A stretch of DNA of 64,000 nt from CAG-177 sp003514385 (GCA_051920445.1 JBPPLN010000002.1:186001-250000), one strand, 5' to 3'; positions 1 through 8,457 are shown, counted from the first letter of the stretch. The notes: generated by a model not told the origin, from the sequence alone. Numbers and translations are program-made.

Positions 1-74
1 CTGATTTTCAGGAAAATCAAAGCACCCACGATGAACACGACCAGTCCGATTGCAACGATTGTTTTCAGTTCCAT
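1..74 (-). CDS. Small membrane protein of the conjugative element (partial, N-terminus only)
   Basis: The reverse strand opens with an ATG that overlaps the stop of the large adhesin gene by one base (TAATG). It reads MELKTIVAIGLVVFIVGALI and continues out of the window. The first 22 residues form one hydrophobic helix, so this is a single-pass membrane protein start. The stop/start overlap implies translational coupling to the adhesin. The family cannot be named from 24 residues. Such short membrane proteins are common beside SpaA adhesins in Tn1549-like elements, which is context and not proof. Confidence 0.55.
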   Translation of the reverse strand, partial: MELKTIVAIGLVVFIVGALIFLKI

Positions 75-3000
75 TATTCAGCGTCCTCCTTTTTCTTCTT
101 CATAGCATAAGCGATATACCCACCGCCGCAGGCGGCAAAGCCTAGCATGCCGATAGCGGTCAGCCACTTCCAGAGTGCGGGATTGCTGTCGTCGCCTGTT
201 TTCGGGGTATCGCGCAGCTCGTTGTGCATTTCTACCTTTGTAACAGCGCCCTCAAACACGCTCGCCGTCTTGTCCGCGGGGAGAATATAGGCGACAGAAG
301 CGCCGTCCGATACCTCGCTTACGGTGTAGTCGCCAATGCGGAGATTTTCAATGAGAATTTCGCCGTTTTTGTCGGTGGTAAAGACTTCGGAATACCCATT
401 AGGCCCGGTCACACGGAACGAAAAGCCCTCAATCTTTCCGCCAGAAGATGTCTTGATGATTTTGAGCGATCCCACCTTTGCCGTGTTGACAAAGCCTTTG
501 CCCGCCTCGTTTTCCACGGTGACGGTCTTGCCGTTTTCGGTGATTTCAAAATAATAGGCGTTTTCGTCGAGATAGAAACCCTCCGGCGCTTTCTGCTCCT
601 TTACAAAATATCCACCGTAAACAAGATCGGACATTTCATAAACGCCCACGCTTGTTTCGGTGAGCGTACCGAGCAATTCATCGTCGGCGTCAAGCGCCTT
701 GTTCCCGTTGCTGTCACGGTAAACAAAAAATTCTGCGCCTGTCAGCTTGTTGTCGGGATAATCCTTATCAACCTTTGTGATTTGCACCGTACCACGGATT
801 AGCGTATTTTTAATCTCAACCTCTATTACTGCGCCGTCCTCATTGACGGTTACAGCAAATGCTCCCTCGGACAGCACAAAGCCGGTCGGCGCTTCGATCT
901 CACGGACGATCCAGTTCCCATAAGGCACATTGGCAAAAGAAAAACTGCCGTCCTCTGCGGAGGTGGCAGTCAGAATAGCGGTATCGGTTGTAAATTCTTC
1001 GGTATCAGGCTTAAACAGACCGATCACTGCGCCGCCAAGCGCATTTCCGTCCTCGTTCTTTTTCAGTCCGTGGATTTCGCCGTAAATCAGGTCGTTGCCG
1101 ATGGGCTTGCCGTCGTTTGCCTTGATTTCCACAAGGGCGGTTTCCTGTCCGGCGTACTCAAAGACAATCGTGTACTTTTCGTCGGAGAGGATATAATGCT
1201 CGTCGGTGGAAAGTTCTTTGAGATAGAAGCTGCCAAGCGGCAAATCAGTCTTGCAGTCGGCGTGTCCGTTTTCGTCAACGGAAAGGATTTCAAGCAATCC
1301 GTCTGCAGGAATAACAGAGCCGTCCGCTGCGGTCAAATCCTCGGCAGCGAACAAGCCAAAGGTTACGGCAGACATTTCACCGTTTGCACCGATTCCGAAC
1401 TGCTTGTTCTGTTCTAAAATCTTGTCAAGAGAAACAGCGGCTTTCTGTCGCTCGTTGTAGAAGCCGGCAGAGGTTTCGGTGATCTCGATTTCCTGTCCCG
1501 CATACACAAGCTCTGCGGTGCGGATTTCGGGATTCAGAATCATGCCGTAGGGTGCTGTGATTTCCCTGATCTCATATTTTCCAAGATACAGCGGCTTACT
1601 CTCGGCAAACCCTGTTTCGTCGGTCGTTACGGTATCAACCACTTCTCCGGCAGAAGTGCGCAGCGTGCCGTCCGGCGTGATGATGTCCTCGGCGGCGGTG
1701 ATTTCATAGACCGCGCCCGGCAAGCCCCGAACGGAGAAAACAGGCTGATACAGTCCGTCCGCTTCGATGACGGAGGAAAAGACCTCGCCGGATTTGCTGA
1801 TCCTGATAAATCCTTTCTGCGCCATGTTCGGCTTGACAACCTCGATCACGGCAACGCCGCCCTCGTCGGTAGAGGCGTCCTGCACAACATCAAAATACAC
1901 GGGATCGCTGTTGAGCGTGTAACCATAGGGGGCAAATATTTCGACCAGCGAGTACCCCGAACCGTACTCTATCTTTTCGGGGGTAATCAAATATCCCTCG
2001 TCGTTGGTGTAGAATGTGTCGATGGTAACGGGGGTCGGATAGGTGAAAGACTGCGTAATCAGGCTACCGTCCGGGCGGTAAAGCTGAAAGCCTGCGCCTG
2101 CATAGGGAATCGTTTTACCTGTTTCCGCGTCCACCTTGACGATCTTGATATACGATTCAAAGTTTGCGTTGTTAGCAAGGTAGCGGTAGGTTTGCCTATT
2201 TTTTGCGATATACACATCAAAATCAGGCAGCAGCTCTCGACCGTCCCAGCCTTTGACCTGATGAACGGTGTAAATGCCGTAGGGCAGGTCTTTTGTTTCA
2301 GCAAAGCCGTTTTCGTCGCAGGTGAGAATATCGCGCTCGGTATCTTTGGTAGCGGCATAGCTGCCTGCGGATTTCAAGAATACCTCAAATTCCGCACCCA
2401 CTTCCGGGGTTTCAAGCTGCGTTTTGCCGTCGTCGGTATGCTTAATCAAAGCAATTTTGCCCTTAATAACCTGTTCGGTCACATCGTTTGCAGTGGAATT
2501 GTATTCCACGGTGTAGTTTTTGGCCTCCGCGCCGATATGGTGTGAGGATTCATCCAGCAAATAGCCCTCGCTTGGTGTGATCTCGCGCACGGACCAGTCA
2601 TCGCCGCAGACATAGTATTTTGTGGTGAATTGCCCGTTTGCGTCGGTGGTGTAACGGTCGATAAGCTGTTCGCCTTTGTAGATACCGTAAACCGCGCCGC
2701 CGAGAGAAGCGTCGCCCTGCGGCGTTCCCGTTTCGCTGTCGCTCTTGGTAACGGTGACATTCCATTTTTTCAAAATGTTTGTAAAGCTCTTGCTTGTTAC
2801 CTTGTTCCATTCAATCGCCGCCGTCTGATTTTCAGGAACGACATAGCGGATGGCGGTCTCGACTTTCTCCAGCGTGTAGCCTGTGCCGATCAGAACATCA
2901 CGGAAATGCGCCTTACCTGTGCTGTCGGTAACGGCGTATTCGTCCACCGCAAGCCCCGAAAGCGAAGTGCCGAACAAATGAAATTTTACGCCCTCATTTA

Positions 3001-4309
3001 GTCCGTCCTCCGAGGTTTTGGTGACGGTGAGATCGCCGCGCTTCAGAACATTGCTGAAATTCACGGTAGCGACCTGACCGCTGACAACGGTAACGCGGCG
3101 AACCTCCTGCGGCTCGTATTTGTCATACGCCTGCTCGATCACGGTGTAAACGCCGGGAGTGAGATTATCAATCTGAATAACACCGCCTTCGCCTGTCTGA
3201 ACGGTTTTATTCACGCCGTTTCCTGTAATGGTAAAAGAAATGCCCTCAACCTTGCCGTCCTCGCTGGTTTTCACGATCTTTGCCGAGCCGTAAGAGACCT
3301 TAATATTCAAATAGCCTTTCACGGGATCGTTGACTGACTGCGCATAGGTGACAATATCTTGCAGTTTTCCATTCGGGCCGTAAACGCCGTCCGTCCAAGT
3401 GATAACGCCGCGCCTCTGTGAATTTTTCTTTTCGGCTGTAATTCTGACGGTATCGCTCGGTGCGGTATCGGCTGTGATTACCAACTTTTTTCCATTTACA
3501 GAGAAACGGATTCCCGAAACGCTTGCCGAAAAAGTGTAATTGGAAAGGACATTGTTTGTGTCGGTGAGTGTGGCGGTGTACTTTTCGCCGTCCCATTCAA
3601 GTTCAATGTTTTTGGCCTTGCCTGTGGATTTTGCAAAGAAGCTCGGCACTTTGGAATGGGTTTGAACGCTGGCGGCAATGGAATTGTAGTAGCTCATAAT
3701 TTGGCTATACAGCGGGTGGCCTGTGCTGACCTGATCGCAGATTGCGTCCTTACCGCCTGTGCCTACCTTGTTAAAATCGGCGTCGCGTTCGCCAACGATG
3801 GTTTCCCAAACTAAAAGCTGTGTGGCAACGGCGTGAGCCAGCTTGTCGCCGCCCTCATTCTGCGAACGCCAAGAGGTCGAAATTGTACCCGTATAGCCGT
3901 ACTGAAAGATACGGCCGATAAACAGCTTAATATCATCGGGCGAAATGGTGTGGTTATAGGACGAGGGGTAATTATCCCAAAAGTTCTCGCCTTTTTTGGT
4001 GTAGCGGTCGCCCGATTCCTGCGGCACGCCGGGTTCAATGCAGTAACAGATATTGCCGTCATACGAACCCATTGCTCGGACGGTGGTATAGCGCGAAGTT
4101 TGTGCGAACCATCCGTTCATAAAATTAAAGCTGCCGTGCCCCCATTCGCCGCCGTAGTTGGCGTCCCCGTCACGGGGAAAGGAAACAAGGCATACCTCGT
4201 CGGTTTCCTCTGCGGCATAGGCAGTCGTTCCGAACCCGACAAGGGTAGTAACGCAAATCAAAGCCGCCAGAAACAGCGACATCATTCTTTTAAGTTTCTG
4301 CGTTTTCAT
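74..4309 (-). CDS. Sortase-anchored SpaA/Cna-B repeat adhesin with N-terminal thioester domain
   Basis: A 1411-residue surface protein. Residues 1-32 are a signal peptide (basic start, hydrophobic core, AYA cleavage site). Residues about 40-330 look like a thioester (TQXA-type) domain: NICYCIEPG carries the candidate Cys88/Cys90 and ATQLLVWE the candidate Gln164 for an internal Cys-Gln bond able to couple covalently to a host surface. About ten Cna-B/SpaA prealbumin-like repeats of 85-120 residues follow, each starting with a strand such as SLKIIKTSSGG and ending in VREI/VEI plus APxGY-type segments. The C-terminus has a TPKTG sortase motif near residue 1368, a hydrophobic helix and KKKKEDAE. 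AAGGAGG lies 8 bases before the ATG. Known in this family: wall-anchored adhesins or pilins stabilised by isopeptide bonds. Inferred: mating-pair or host-cell adhesion for the conjugative element. Confidence 0.9.
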   Translation of the reverse strand: MKTQKLKRMMSLFLAALICVTTLVGFGTTAYAAEETDEVCLVSFPRDGDANYGGEWGHGSFNFMNGWFAQTSRYTTVRAMGSYDGNICYCIEPGVPQESGDRYTKKGENFWDNYPSSYNHTISPDDIKLFIGRIFQYGYTGTISTSWRSQNEGGDKLAHAVATQLLVWETIVGERDADFNKVGTGGKDAICDQVSTGHPLYSQIMSYYNSIAASVQTHSKVPSFFAKSTGKAKNIELEWDGEKYTATLTDTNNVLSNYTFSASVSGIRFSVNGKKLVITADTAPSDTVRITAEKKNSQRRGVITWTDGVYGPNGKLQDIVTYAQSVNDPVKGYLNIKVSYGSAKIVKTSEDGKVEGISFTITGNGVNKTVQTGEGGVIQIDNLTPGVYTVIEQAYDKYEPQEVRRVTVVSGQVATVNFSNVLKRGDLTVTKTSEDGLNEGVKFHLFGTSLSGLAVDEYAVTDSTGKAHFRDVLIGTGYTLEKVETAIRYVVPENQTAAIEWNKVTSKSFTNILKKWNVTVTKSDSETGTPQGDASLGGAVYGIYKGEQLIDRYTTDANGQFTTKYYVCGDDWSVREITPSEGYLLDESSHHIGAEAKNYTVEYNSTANDVTEQVIKGKIALIKHTDDGKTQLETPEVGAEFEVFLKSAGSYAATKDTERDILTCDENGFAETKDLPYGIYTVHQVKGWDGRELLPDFDVYIAKNRQTYRYLANNANFESYIKIVKVDAETGKTIPYAGAGFQLYRPDGSLITQSFTYPTPVTIDTFYTNDEGYLITPEKIEYGSGYSLVEIFAPYGYTLNSDPVYFDVVQDASTDEGGVAVIEVVKPNMAQKGFIRISKSGEVFSSVIEADGLYQPVFSVRGLPGAVYEITAAEDIITPDGTLRTSAGEVVDTVTTDETGFAESKPLYLGKYEIREITAPYGMILNPEIRTAELVYAGQEIEITETSAGFYNERQKAAVSLDKILEQNKQFGIGANGEMSAVTFGLFAAEDLTAADGSVIPADGLLEILSVDENGHADCKTDLPLGSFYLKELSTDEHYILSDEKYTIVFEYAGQETALVEIKANDGKPIGNDLIYGEIHGLKKNEDGNALGGAVIGLFKPDTEEFTTDTAILTATSAEDGSFSFANVPYGNWIVREIEAPTGFVLSEGAFAVTVNEDGAVIEVEIKNTLIRGTVQITKVDKDYPDNKLTGAEFFVYRDSNGNKALDADDELLGTLTETSVGVYEMSDLVYGGYFVKEQKAPEGFYLDENAYYFEITENGKTVTVENEAGKGFVNTAKVGSLKIIKTSSGGKIEGFSFRVTGPNGYSEVFTTDKNGEILIENLRIGDYTVSEVSDGASVAYILPADKTASVFEGAVTKVEMHNELRDTPKTGDDSNPALWKWLTAIGMLGFAACGGGYIAYAMKKKKEDAE

Positions 4310-4332
4310 TCTGTGAAATCCTCCTTGAAATG

Positions 4333-4362
4333 AAAAAACGCACCGTGTTATTACACAGTGCG
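4333..4362 (-). terminator. Rho-independent terminator between lipoprotein and adhesin genes
   Basis: On the reverse strand CGCAC-t-GTGT, loop AATA, ACAC-g-GTGCG is followed at once by TTTTTT. It lies after the lipoprotein stop (4395) and before the adhesin start (4309), so it separates or attenuates the two. Confidence 0.7.
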
Positions 4363-4394
4363 CTCAAAGTGAAATATTCGGTTTTGATTTGGAT

Positions 4395-5120
4395 TTAGGC
4401 GTAGCCGATATACAGATCGTAGCTCCCGTCGGAGCGAGCCTGCGCCCATATCCAGACATCGGTAATATCCTCGTCCCGGCTGTACCGATTCAGCCTGCTT
4501 TCAATGTCCCGGTCAAGGCAAGCGCTGTATGCTCCTGCGGTGATGGGATTGTCCCAGCAGTCAACCGCCGTACTTTCAAGCCGCAGTCCCACGCTTTCCG
4601 CATAGCTTCTCGCATAACCGATCCAATAGTCGATATTGAAGTCGGGTGCGGTAGGTTCTGCGGGCGGCGCGGTTTCCTGCGGTGATTCAGTCAGTGCAGG
4701 TTCCGGCGTTGGTTTTTCTTCTGCCTGTTGCTGTGTTGGCTGCTGCGTTGGCGTTGGCTTTGGTTCAGTGGTAGGCTCAACGGCTTTCGACGATTCGGGT
4801 TTCGGCGTATCGTTTGAAACGACTGTCTGCGGCGATTGTATCCCCAGCGCAGGGCTTTGTTCTGCGGTAGGCTGCGGCGTTTCTGCCTGTGACGATTCCG
4901 TTTCCGCCTTAACATCAATAACGCTATCGTCGGAACTCGTTTTACTTTCCGAAAAAGAATCGGTTAGCGTTTCCTTTGGCACAGCGTTTTCGTCAATCTC
5001 GCTTCTCAATGCCTCTATATCCGAACTTTCCCGTATTGCCTGCGGATGATTTGTATTCGCACATCCCGATACAGAAACGACAAGCGCTGCCAATAGCATG
5101 AATTGTATTGCTTTTTTCAT
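4395..5120 (-). CDS. Lipoprotein with Pro/Glu-rich linker and conserved C-terminal domain
   Basis: A 241-residue protein. The start at 5120 is chosen because GGAGG sits 8 bases upstream and the product begins with a lipoprotein signal, MKKAIQFMLLAALVVSVSGC, lipobox VSGC, Cys20. Residues about 25-165 are a low-complexity Ser/Thr/Pro/Glu/Gln spacer with PTPTQQPTQQQ-like runs, suited to crossing the cell wall. The last 75 residues form a compact segment starting YWIGYARSYAESVGLRLES and ending YDLYIGYA, with two cysteines. The C-terminal domain is not one I can name with confidence. Proteins of this layout occur next to ParB and SpaA genes in Tn1549-like elements, so a role at the cell surface during conjugation is inferred. 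Confidence 0.8.
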   Translation of the reverse strand: MKKAIQFMLLAALVVSVSGCANTNHPQAIRESSDIEALRSEIDENAVPKETLTDSFSESKTSSDDSVIDVKAETESSQAETPQPTAEQSPALGIQSPQTVVSNDTPKPESSKAVEPTTEPKPTPTQQPTQQQAEEKPTPEPALTESPQETAPPAEPTAPDFNIDYWIGYARSYAESVGLRLESTAVDCWDNPITAGAYSACLDRDIESRLNRYSRDEDITDVWIWAQARSDGSYDLYIGYA

Positions 5121-5321
5121 ATCGCAAGACCTCCTTTGCAGCTTCATTGTACGGATTTTTGCGTTCTGCTGCAAAGGTGTGAATTGACAGCCCCATAGAC
5201 ATCTCTTTTTTCGGGTAGTGCAGGTAGTTTTTGAGGGGGAGAGGTGTGGAGAGGGGGAACAAGCGAACACCGCCGCACCTTGCCTTATTTTAGGGTATAG
5301 ATACCCCTTGTTAGGAAAATT

Positions 5322-6263
5322 TTATCGTCGTTCCATATCTCTTTGCCGTTCACGCTTTCGGTACATTTCCAACGCCTTAACAATGGTATCTTCGATCTTC
5401 TGCGCGGGCGTCCCCGGTGCAAAATATTTGCTGATACGCTCTTTCGGCATTTTGAATTGTTCTTTCTGATTTGGCTTTTCCTCCTGCATGATGGAGAGAA
5501 TCACCTCGTCGGTCAGTCTGCCGTCCTTGCTGAACTCTTTCATTTTAATAGCTTGCGCCAAAGACGGGGTGCAGTCCTCACATTCCATTGTGTCGTGCAG
5601 AGATTGCTGCTGGTCTTTGGAAAGATAGGACAGCTCCACGGCAGGACGGAAAGCAATCTTTCCGTCATCCACCATTTGCAGGACAGGCGGGATCAGTTCG
5701 GTCAAGCGGATAAAGCGATAAATCTGCGGTTGGCTGTCTCCACTTTTCTGACTTAACTGTTGAGCAGATGTTGTTCCACTTAACTTATTATCCAATGGAG
5801 AAGAAGTTAAATCCGTCCTCTGACCCTGCCTTTTCATAGCTTCCAGCTTCATTTTATAGGCAAATGCTTTTTCGGACGGTAAGATCGTTTCCCTTTGAAG
5901 ATTACTGTCTACCATAATAATGGTAGCTTCATCGTCAGATAGGTTGCGGACGATACATGGAATCTCCGTCAGCTCAGCCAGAGCAGCCGCAAACTTTCGC
6001 CTGTGACCTGCGACCATTTCATAGCCGCCGTTCTCTTTCGGTCGGACAAGAGCCGGAACTAACACACCGTATTTTCGGACGCTCTCGACCATTTCAGCCA
6101 TAGCGTCATCCTGTTTGACCTTAAACGGATGATTCGGAAAGTCGGAGATTTCAGCGGGGTTCAGCGTCACGACCTTTTCAAACTGTGATTCGGCTCGGCT
6201 TTCGTCGGTAGAAAACAAATCATCTAACGGCGTCATTCCTAAATCTCTCGTTTTTACGCTCAA
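5322..6263 (-). CDS. parB: ParB-type partition protein
   Basis: A 313-residue ParB/Spo0J-family protein. Residues about 30-125 form the ParB N-terminal (CTPase) domain: LNPAEISDFPNHPFKV, then the phosphate loop AGHRRKFAA (GERR-type, here GHRR). A central HTH region follows (LSQKSGDSQPQIYRFIRL). The C-terminus is basic. The start is TTG at 6263, supported by AAAGGAGGTG 10 bases upstream. The first 44 bases overlap the end of parA, so the two are translationally coupled. The family binds parS sites and spreads on DNA. On an integrated element ParA/ParB would stabilise the excised circle or control element genes (inference). I saw no parS-like palindrome in the window. Confidence 0.93.
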   Translation of the reverse strand: MSVKTRDLGMTPLDDLFSTDESRAESQFEKVVTLNPAEISDFPNHPFKVKQDDAMAEMVESVRKYGVLVPALVRPKENGGYEMVAGHRRKFAAALAELTEIPCIVRNLSDDEATIIMVDSNLQRETILPSEKAFAYKMKLEAMKRQGQRTDLTSSPLDNKLSGTTSAQQLSQKSGDSQPQIYRFIRLTELIPPVLQMVDDGKIAFRPAVELSYLSKDQQQSLHDTMECEDCTPSLAQAIKMKEFSKDGRLTDEVILSIMQEEKPNQKEQFKMPKERISKYFAPGTPAQKIEDTIVKALEMYRKRERQRDMERR

Positions 6264-7044
6264 TCTCCAACACCTCCTTTGTCAACGCGTGATAGGCAGC
6301 AGCCACCTTGCCGTTTTTGTCGTGGGCGTAGATACTCTTGCCCCTGCCGCTGGTTTCGGCGGCTCTCACGGAAAAGGGTATTTCCGCCCCAAACACACGG
6401 ATTTTCTCACCGTAGTGGGCGCGCAGAGAAGCAATGATTTCCTTTGCCTCGTTGGTTCGGCTGTCTACCATCGTAAAAAGAATCCCGTCGATTTTCAGCT
6501 TGGGATTGATCTGCCGCTTGACCTGTGAAATGGAGTGCATAAGCAAATCCAGACCCTTTGCCGAGAGAAACGACGGCTGCGACGGTATGATAACGCTGTC
6601 CGCTGCCGCCAGTGAGTTCAGCGGCATAATACCGAGCGACGGCATACAGTCAATGAGGATATAGTCGTAGTGAGGTTTGACCTCACCCAGATATGTCCGC
6701 AGCGCCCGTTCACGGTTCATAGCGTTTATGAGCCGGATTTCCATACCCGATAGGGTAATGTTTGCCGGGAGCAGGTCAACGCCCTCGCCGTGGTGCAAAA
6801 TACCGTGTCCGTCGGGAATCGGCGTGTCGTCGATTACACTCTGCATAATGTCCGTCAGGGTAACGGGCAACTCGTCGGGTTTGGCATAACCGAGGGAGAG
6901 CGTCAGAGAAGCCTGCGCGTCCGCGTCGATCAGTAGTACCCGTTTGTTTTCCTGCGCCAGACCGATACCGAGACTTGCGGTTGTTGTGGTTTTACCCACG
7001 CCGCCTTTTTGGTTCGTCACCGCTATTACTTTACAGTTCGCCAT
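6220..7044 (-). CDS. parA: ParA/Soj chromosome-partitioning ATPase of the mobile element
   Basis: A 274-residue deviant-Walker ATPase of the ParA/MinD group. The Walker A motif KGGVGKTTT is at residues 11-19, VLLIDADAQ is the A' box and YILIDCMPSLG is Walker B. AAAGGAGG lies 9 bases before the ATG. It forms a two-gene unit with the downstream, overlapping parB. Known role: ATP-dependent DNA positioning together with ParB. A hairpin terminator separates it from the upstream HTH gene, and a second hairpin (7072-7099) lies in its leader, so it probably has its own promoter. Confidence 0.95.
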   Translation of the reverse strand: MANCKVIAVTNQKGGVGKTTTTASLGIGLAQENKRVLLIDADAQASLTLSLGYAKPDELPVTLTDIMQSVIDDTPIPDGHGILHHGEGVDLLPANITLSGMEIRLINAMNRERALRTYLGEVKPHYDYILIDCMPSLGIMPLNSLAAADSVIIPSQPSFLSAKGLDLLMHSISQVKRQINPKLKIDGILFTMVDSRTNEAKEIIASLRAHYGEKIRVFGAEIPFSVRAAETSGRGKSIYAHDKNGKVAAAYHALTKEVLEIERKNERFRNDAVR

Positions 7045-7071
7045 TTTGGGGTTTCCTCCTTTACATAGATT

Positions 7072-7099
7072 TAGCCGCCTGCGGCGAAGCAGACGGCTA
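7072..7099 (-). other. Stem-loop in the parA leader
   Basis: Arms TAGCCG-C-CTGC and GCAG-A-CGGCTA enclose a 6-base loop, without a U-tract. It could be a protein-binding or RNA-processing structure in the parA 5' leader. Function unknown. Confidence 0.4.
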
Positions 7100-7111
7100 T
7101 GTACGGAAATG

Positions 7112-7140
7112 AAAAAGCCGCTTGATTTCTCAAACGGCTT
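7112..7140 (-). terminator. Rho-independent terminator after the HTH gene
   Basis: The reverse strand reads AAGCCGTTTG, 6-base loop, CAAGCGGCTT, then TTTTC. The 10-bp stem has one G-U pair. It ends the HTH gene five bases after its stop codon. Confidence 0.75.
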
Positions 7141-7145
7141 GCAGT

Positions 7146-7388
7146 TCAGACCCTTGCTTTGAGTGTCTTGCTGTATTTTGCATAATCCTCGCTCAATACA
7201 TAATCGATCACACAGGCTTTTGGAATCATGTATGTACTTCTTATATAGAAGTGTTTAACTTTGTTTGCCCTCATTATTTTTCGGGCGGTACTGTCACCGA
7301 TACCTCCGAGCATTGATTGAAATTCGGGGAGGGTTACAACATCGGGAAAAGAAGAAAACAGTTTTTCATAATGTGCGCGTGATTTCAT
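7146..7388 (-). CDS. Small HTH DNA-binding protein, excisionase-like
   Basis: An 80-residue basic protein. Its centre (LPEFQSMLGGIGDSTARKIM) has the spacing of a MerR/excisionase-type helix-turn-helix, followed by a predicted wing (KHFYIRSTYMIPKACVIDYV). AGAGG lies 7 bases before the ATG. It is the last element gene before the attachment site, about 300 bp from it, the usual place for an excisionase or an element regulator. No integrase is present between it and the att site, so the recombinase must be at the other end of the element, outside the window. The DNA-binding call is good; the excisionase role is inferred. Confidence 0.75.
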   Translation of the reverse strand: MKSRAHYEKLFSSFPDVVTLPEFQSMLGGIGDSTARKIMRANKVKHFYIRSTYMIPKACVIDYVLSEDYAKYSKTLKARV

Positions 7389-7415
7389 AGCGATACCTCT
7401 TTTTTTGAAAATATG

Positions 7416-7444
7416 TTGTCAATGGCAGAGAAATACGCTATAAT
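7416..7444 (+). promoter_or_regulatory. Strong sigma-A-like promoter facing the attachment site
   Basis: TTGTCA and TATAAT are separated by exactly 17 bases on the plus strand. Transcription would start near 7451 and run towards the tRNA fragment. No protein gene lies downstream on this strand, so it may make a non-coding transcript, or act across the junction of the excised circle. It overlaps the upstream region of the divergent HTH gene. Confidence 0.55.
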
Positions 7445-7684
7445 ATGTTTGCGATTTATAAATCTATTGCGTGTGCTGTTGTGCCCCGTTTTGGGGTTAC
7501 ATCCCTCCGATGTCCCTCCAAAATCCAAAATTCCCGTCAAAATTGAGAAAAGCGGAAATGGCAGACGAAACGGAGCTTTTTAACACATCAGTTTCAAAAT
7601 AATTAGTAATTGCGGGCTTTTTGGTGTCCGTTGACGACCTCCATAGGGGTCTGAGTTCGTTTGTATTCCGTATGAAGCAAATAA

Positions 7685-7739
7685 CTCAAAATCCGGTGGT
7701 GGTGACACCGTACCGGTTCGACCCCGGTCACCGGCACCA
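7685..7739 (+). other. attR site: 3' half of tRNA-Leu(CAA) left by element integration
   Basis: From the anticodon loop CTCAAAA (anticodon CAA at 7687-7689) to CCA (7737-7739) this matches a class II tRNA-Leu: anticodon 3' stem TCCGG, a 15-base variable arm, T-arm ACCGG-TTCGACC-CCGGT, acceptor 3' strand CACCGGC and discriminator A. The 5' half is absent; the bases before the loop do not pair with TCCGG and there is no D-arm or GCCGGTG acceptor strand. This is what remains at the distal end when an element integrates into a tRNA 3' end. The intact tRNA should lie at the other end, left of the window. Confidence 0.85.
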
Positions 7740-7742
7740 AAA

Positions 7743-7772
7743 AGAGACCCTGTTCATTTGAACGGGGTCTTT
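7743..7772 (+). terminator. Terminator of the original tRNA-Leu locus
   Basis: A 10-bp stem GACCCTGTTC / GAACGGGGTC with loop ATTT is flanked by A and T runs, starting 6 bases after CCA. It is the natural tRNA terminator and marks the chromosome side of the integration boundary. Confidence 0.8.
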
Positions 7773-7828
7773 GAATTTTATAATGATAAAAATACCCGCC
7801 CGCGAGAGTGCGGACGGGTAAATTCATT

Positions 7829-8246
7829 TTACAGCTTCCACGCGTTCGAGCGGGTCTGGAGAGCCGTCATGCGGGCATAGACGCCGTTTTCGTTTATCAG
7901 TTCTTCGGGTCTGCCGCTTTCGGCGACGACGCCGTCCTTGAGCACGACTATCTTGTCTGCGCCCGAAACGGTTCTCATTCTGTGAGCTATTATCAGAACA
8001 GTCTTATTCTTGATAAGCTTCGGGGGCGACTCCTGAATCATTGTCTCGTTTTCGACATCGAGCGAAGCGGTCGCCTCGTCCATGAGGATTATCGGGGAAT
8101 CCTTGAGGAACGGCGCGCGAGCCATGACCGCGCTGACGGCGGACAGGATAATTGACACGACCGTCAGAAACCTGAAATTGCCGGCATAGCCGAAAAGACG
8201 CTTGAGATCGGACGGCTTTTTCTCGGTTTTCTTATCCGATTTACAT
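7829..8246 (-). pseudogene. ABC exporter remnant (N-terminus fused to C-terminal ATPase by internal deletion)
   Basis: On the reverse strand the former start ATG (8246) is followed directly by TAA. One frame over, the sequence encodes a typical exporter N-terminus (SDLKRLFGYAGNFRFL and the start of TM1, LTVVSIILSAVSAVMA). It then jumps in frame to the end of a nucleotide-binding domain: Walker B IILMDEATASLD, H-loop VLIIAHRMRT, and KIVVLKDGVVAESG. Roughly 430 residues holding TM2-6, Walker A and the signature motif are missing. It cannot work as a transporter. A DtxR-type operator lies 16 bases upstream of the old ATG, so the ancestor was probably a metal-regulated ABC exporter or siderophore-type importer. 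Confidence 0.85.
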
Positions 8247-8261
8247 TCCTCCCTGCGAATC

Positions 8262-8279
8262 GATTAGCAGTTGCTAACC
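8262..8279. promoter_or_regulatory. DtxR-type operator A (upstream of the ABC remnant)
   Basis: GATTAGCAGTTGCTAACC is an 18-bp dyad with half-sites TTAGCA/TGCTAA. It is one of five near-identical copies in this window, the others being at 10418, 15491, 15525 and 15634. It sits just upstream of the remnant's start region. Confidence 0.8.
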
Positions 8280-8411
8280 GCTTGACTTTTTTTATAGGGA
8301 TTGCGGCTTTCCGCGTCCCTTACGAAGAAAAGTATAAAGCTTTCCGTCTCCCATTTCCGCTCTTTTTGGGCGCAATAAGACTCCCAAAAGACAAAAAGCG
8401 AAATTAAAACA

Positions 8412-8451
8412 AAAGCCACAATCCGCATTACAAACTGCAAATTGTGGCTTT
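8412..8451 (-). terminator. Terminator after the hypA-like pseudogene
   Basis: Arms AAAGCCACAAT and ATTGTGGCTTT (11 bp) enclose an 18-base loop. On the reverse strand TTTTGTTTTAATTT follows. It may work in both directions, separating the two broken genes. Confidence 0.65.
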
Positions 8452-8457
8452 ATATTT

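Noticed and set aside
5288..5308. Terminator hairpin after parB (GGGTA / TACCC)
   Set aside because: Only a 5-bp stem with a 4-base loop and no T-tract; could be chance.
7685..7739. Functional tRNA-Leu gene
   Set aside because: The 5' acceptor strand, D-arm and anticodon 5' stem are absent.
7603..7827. Reverse-strand frame (74 codons) across the tRNA-Leu fragment
   Set aside because: It is the antisense of the tRNA 3' half and its terminator, a well-known type of false gene.
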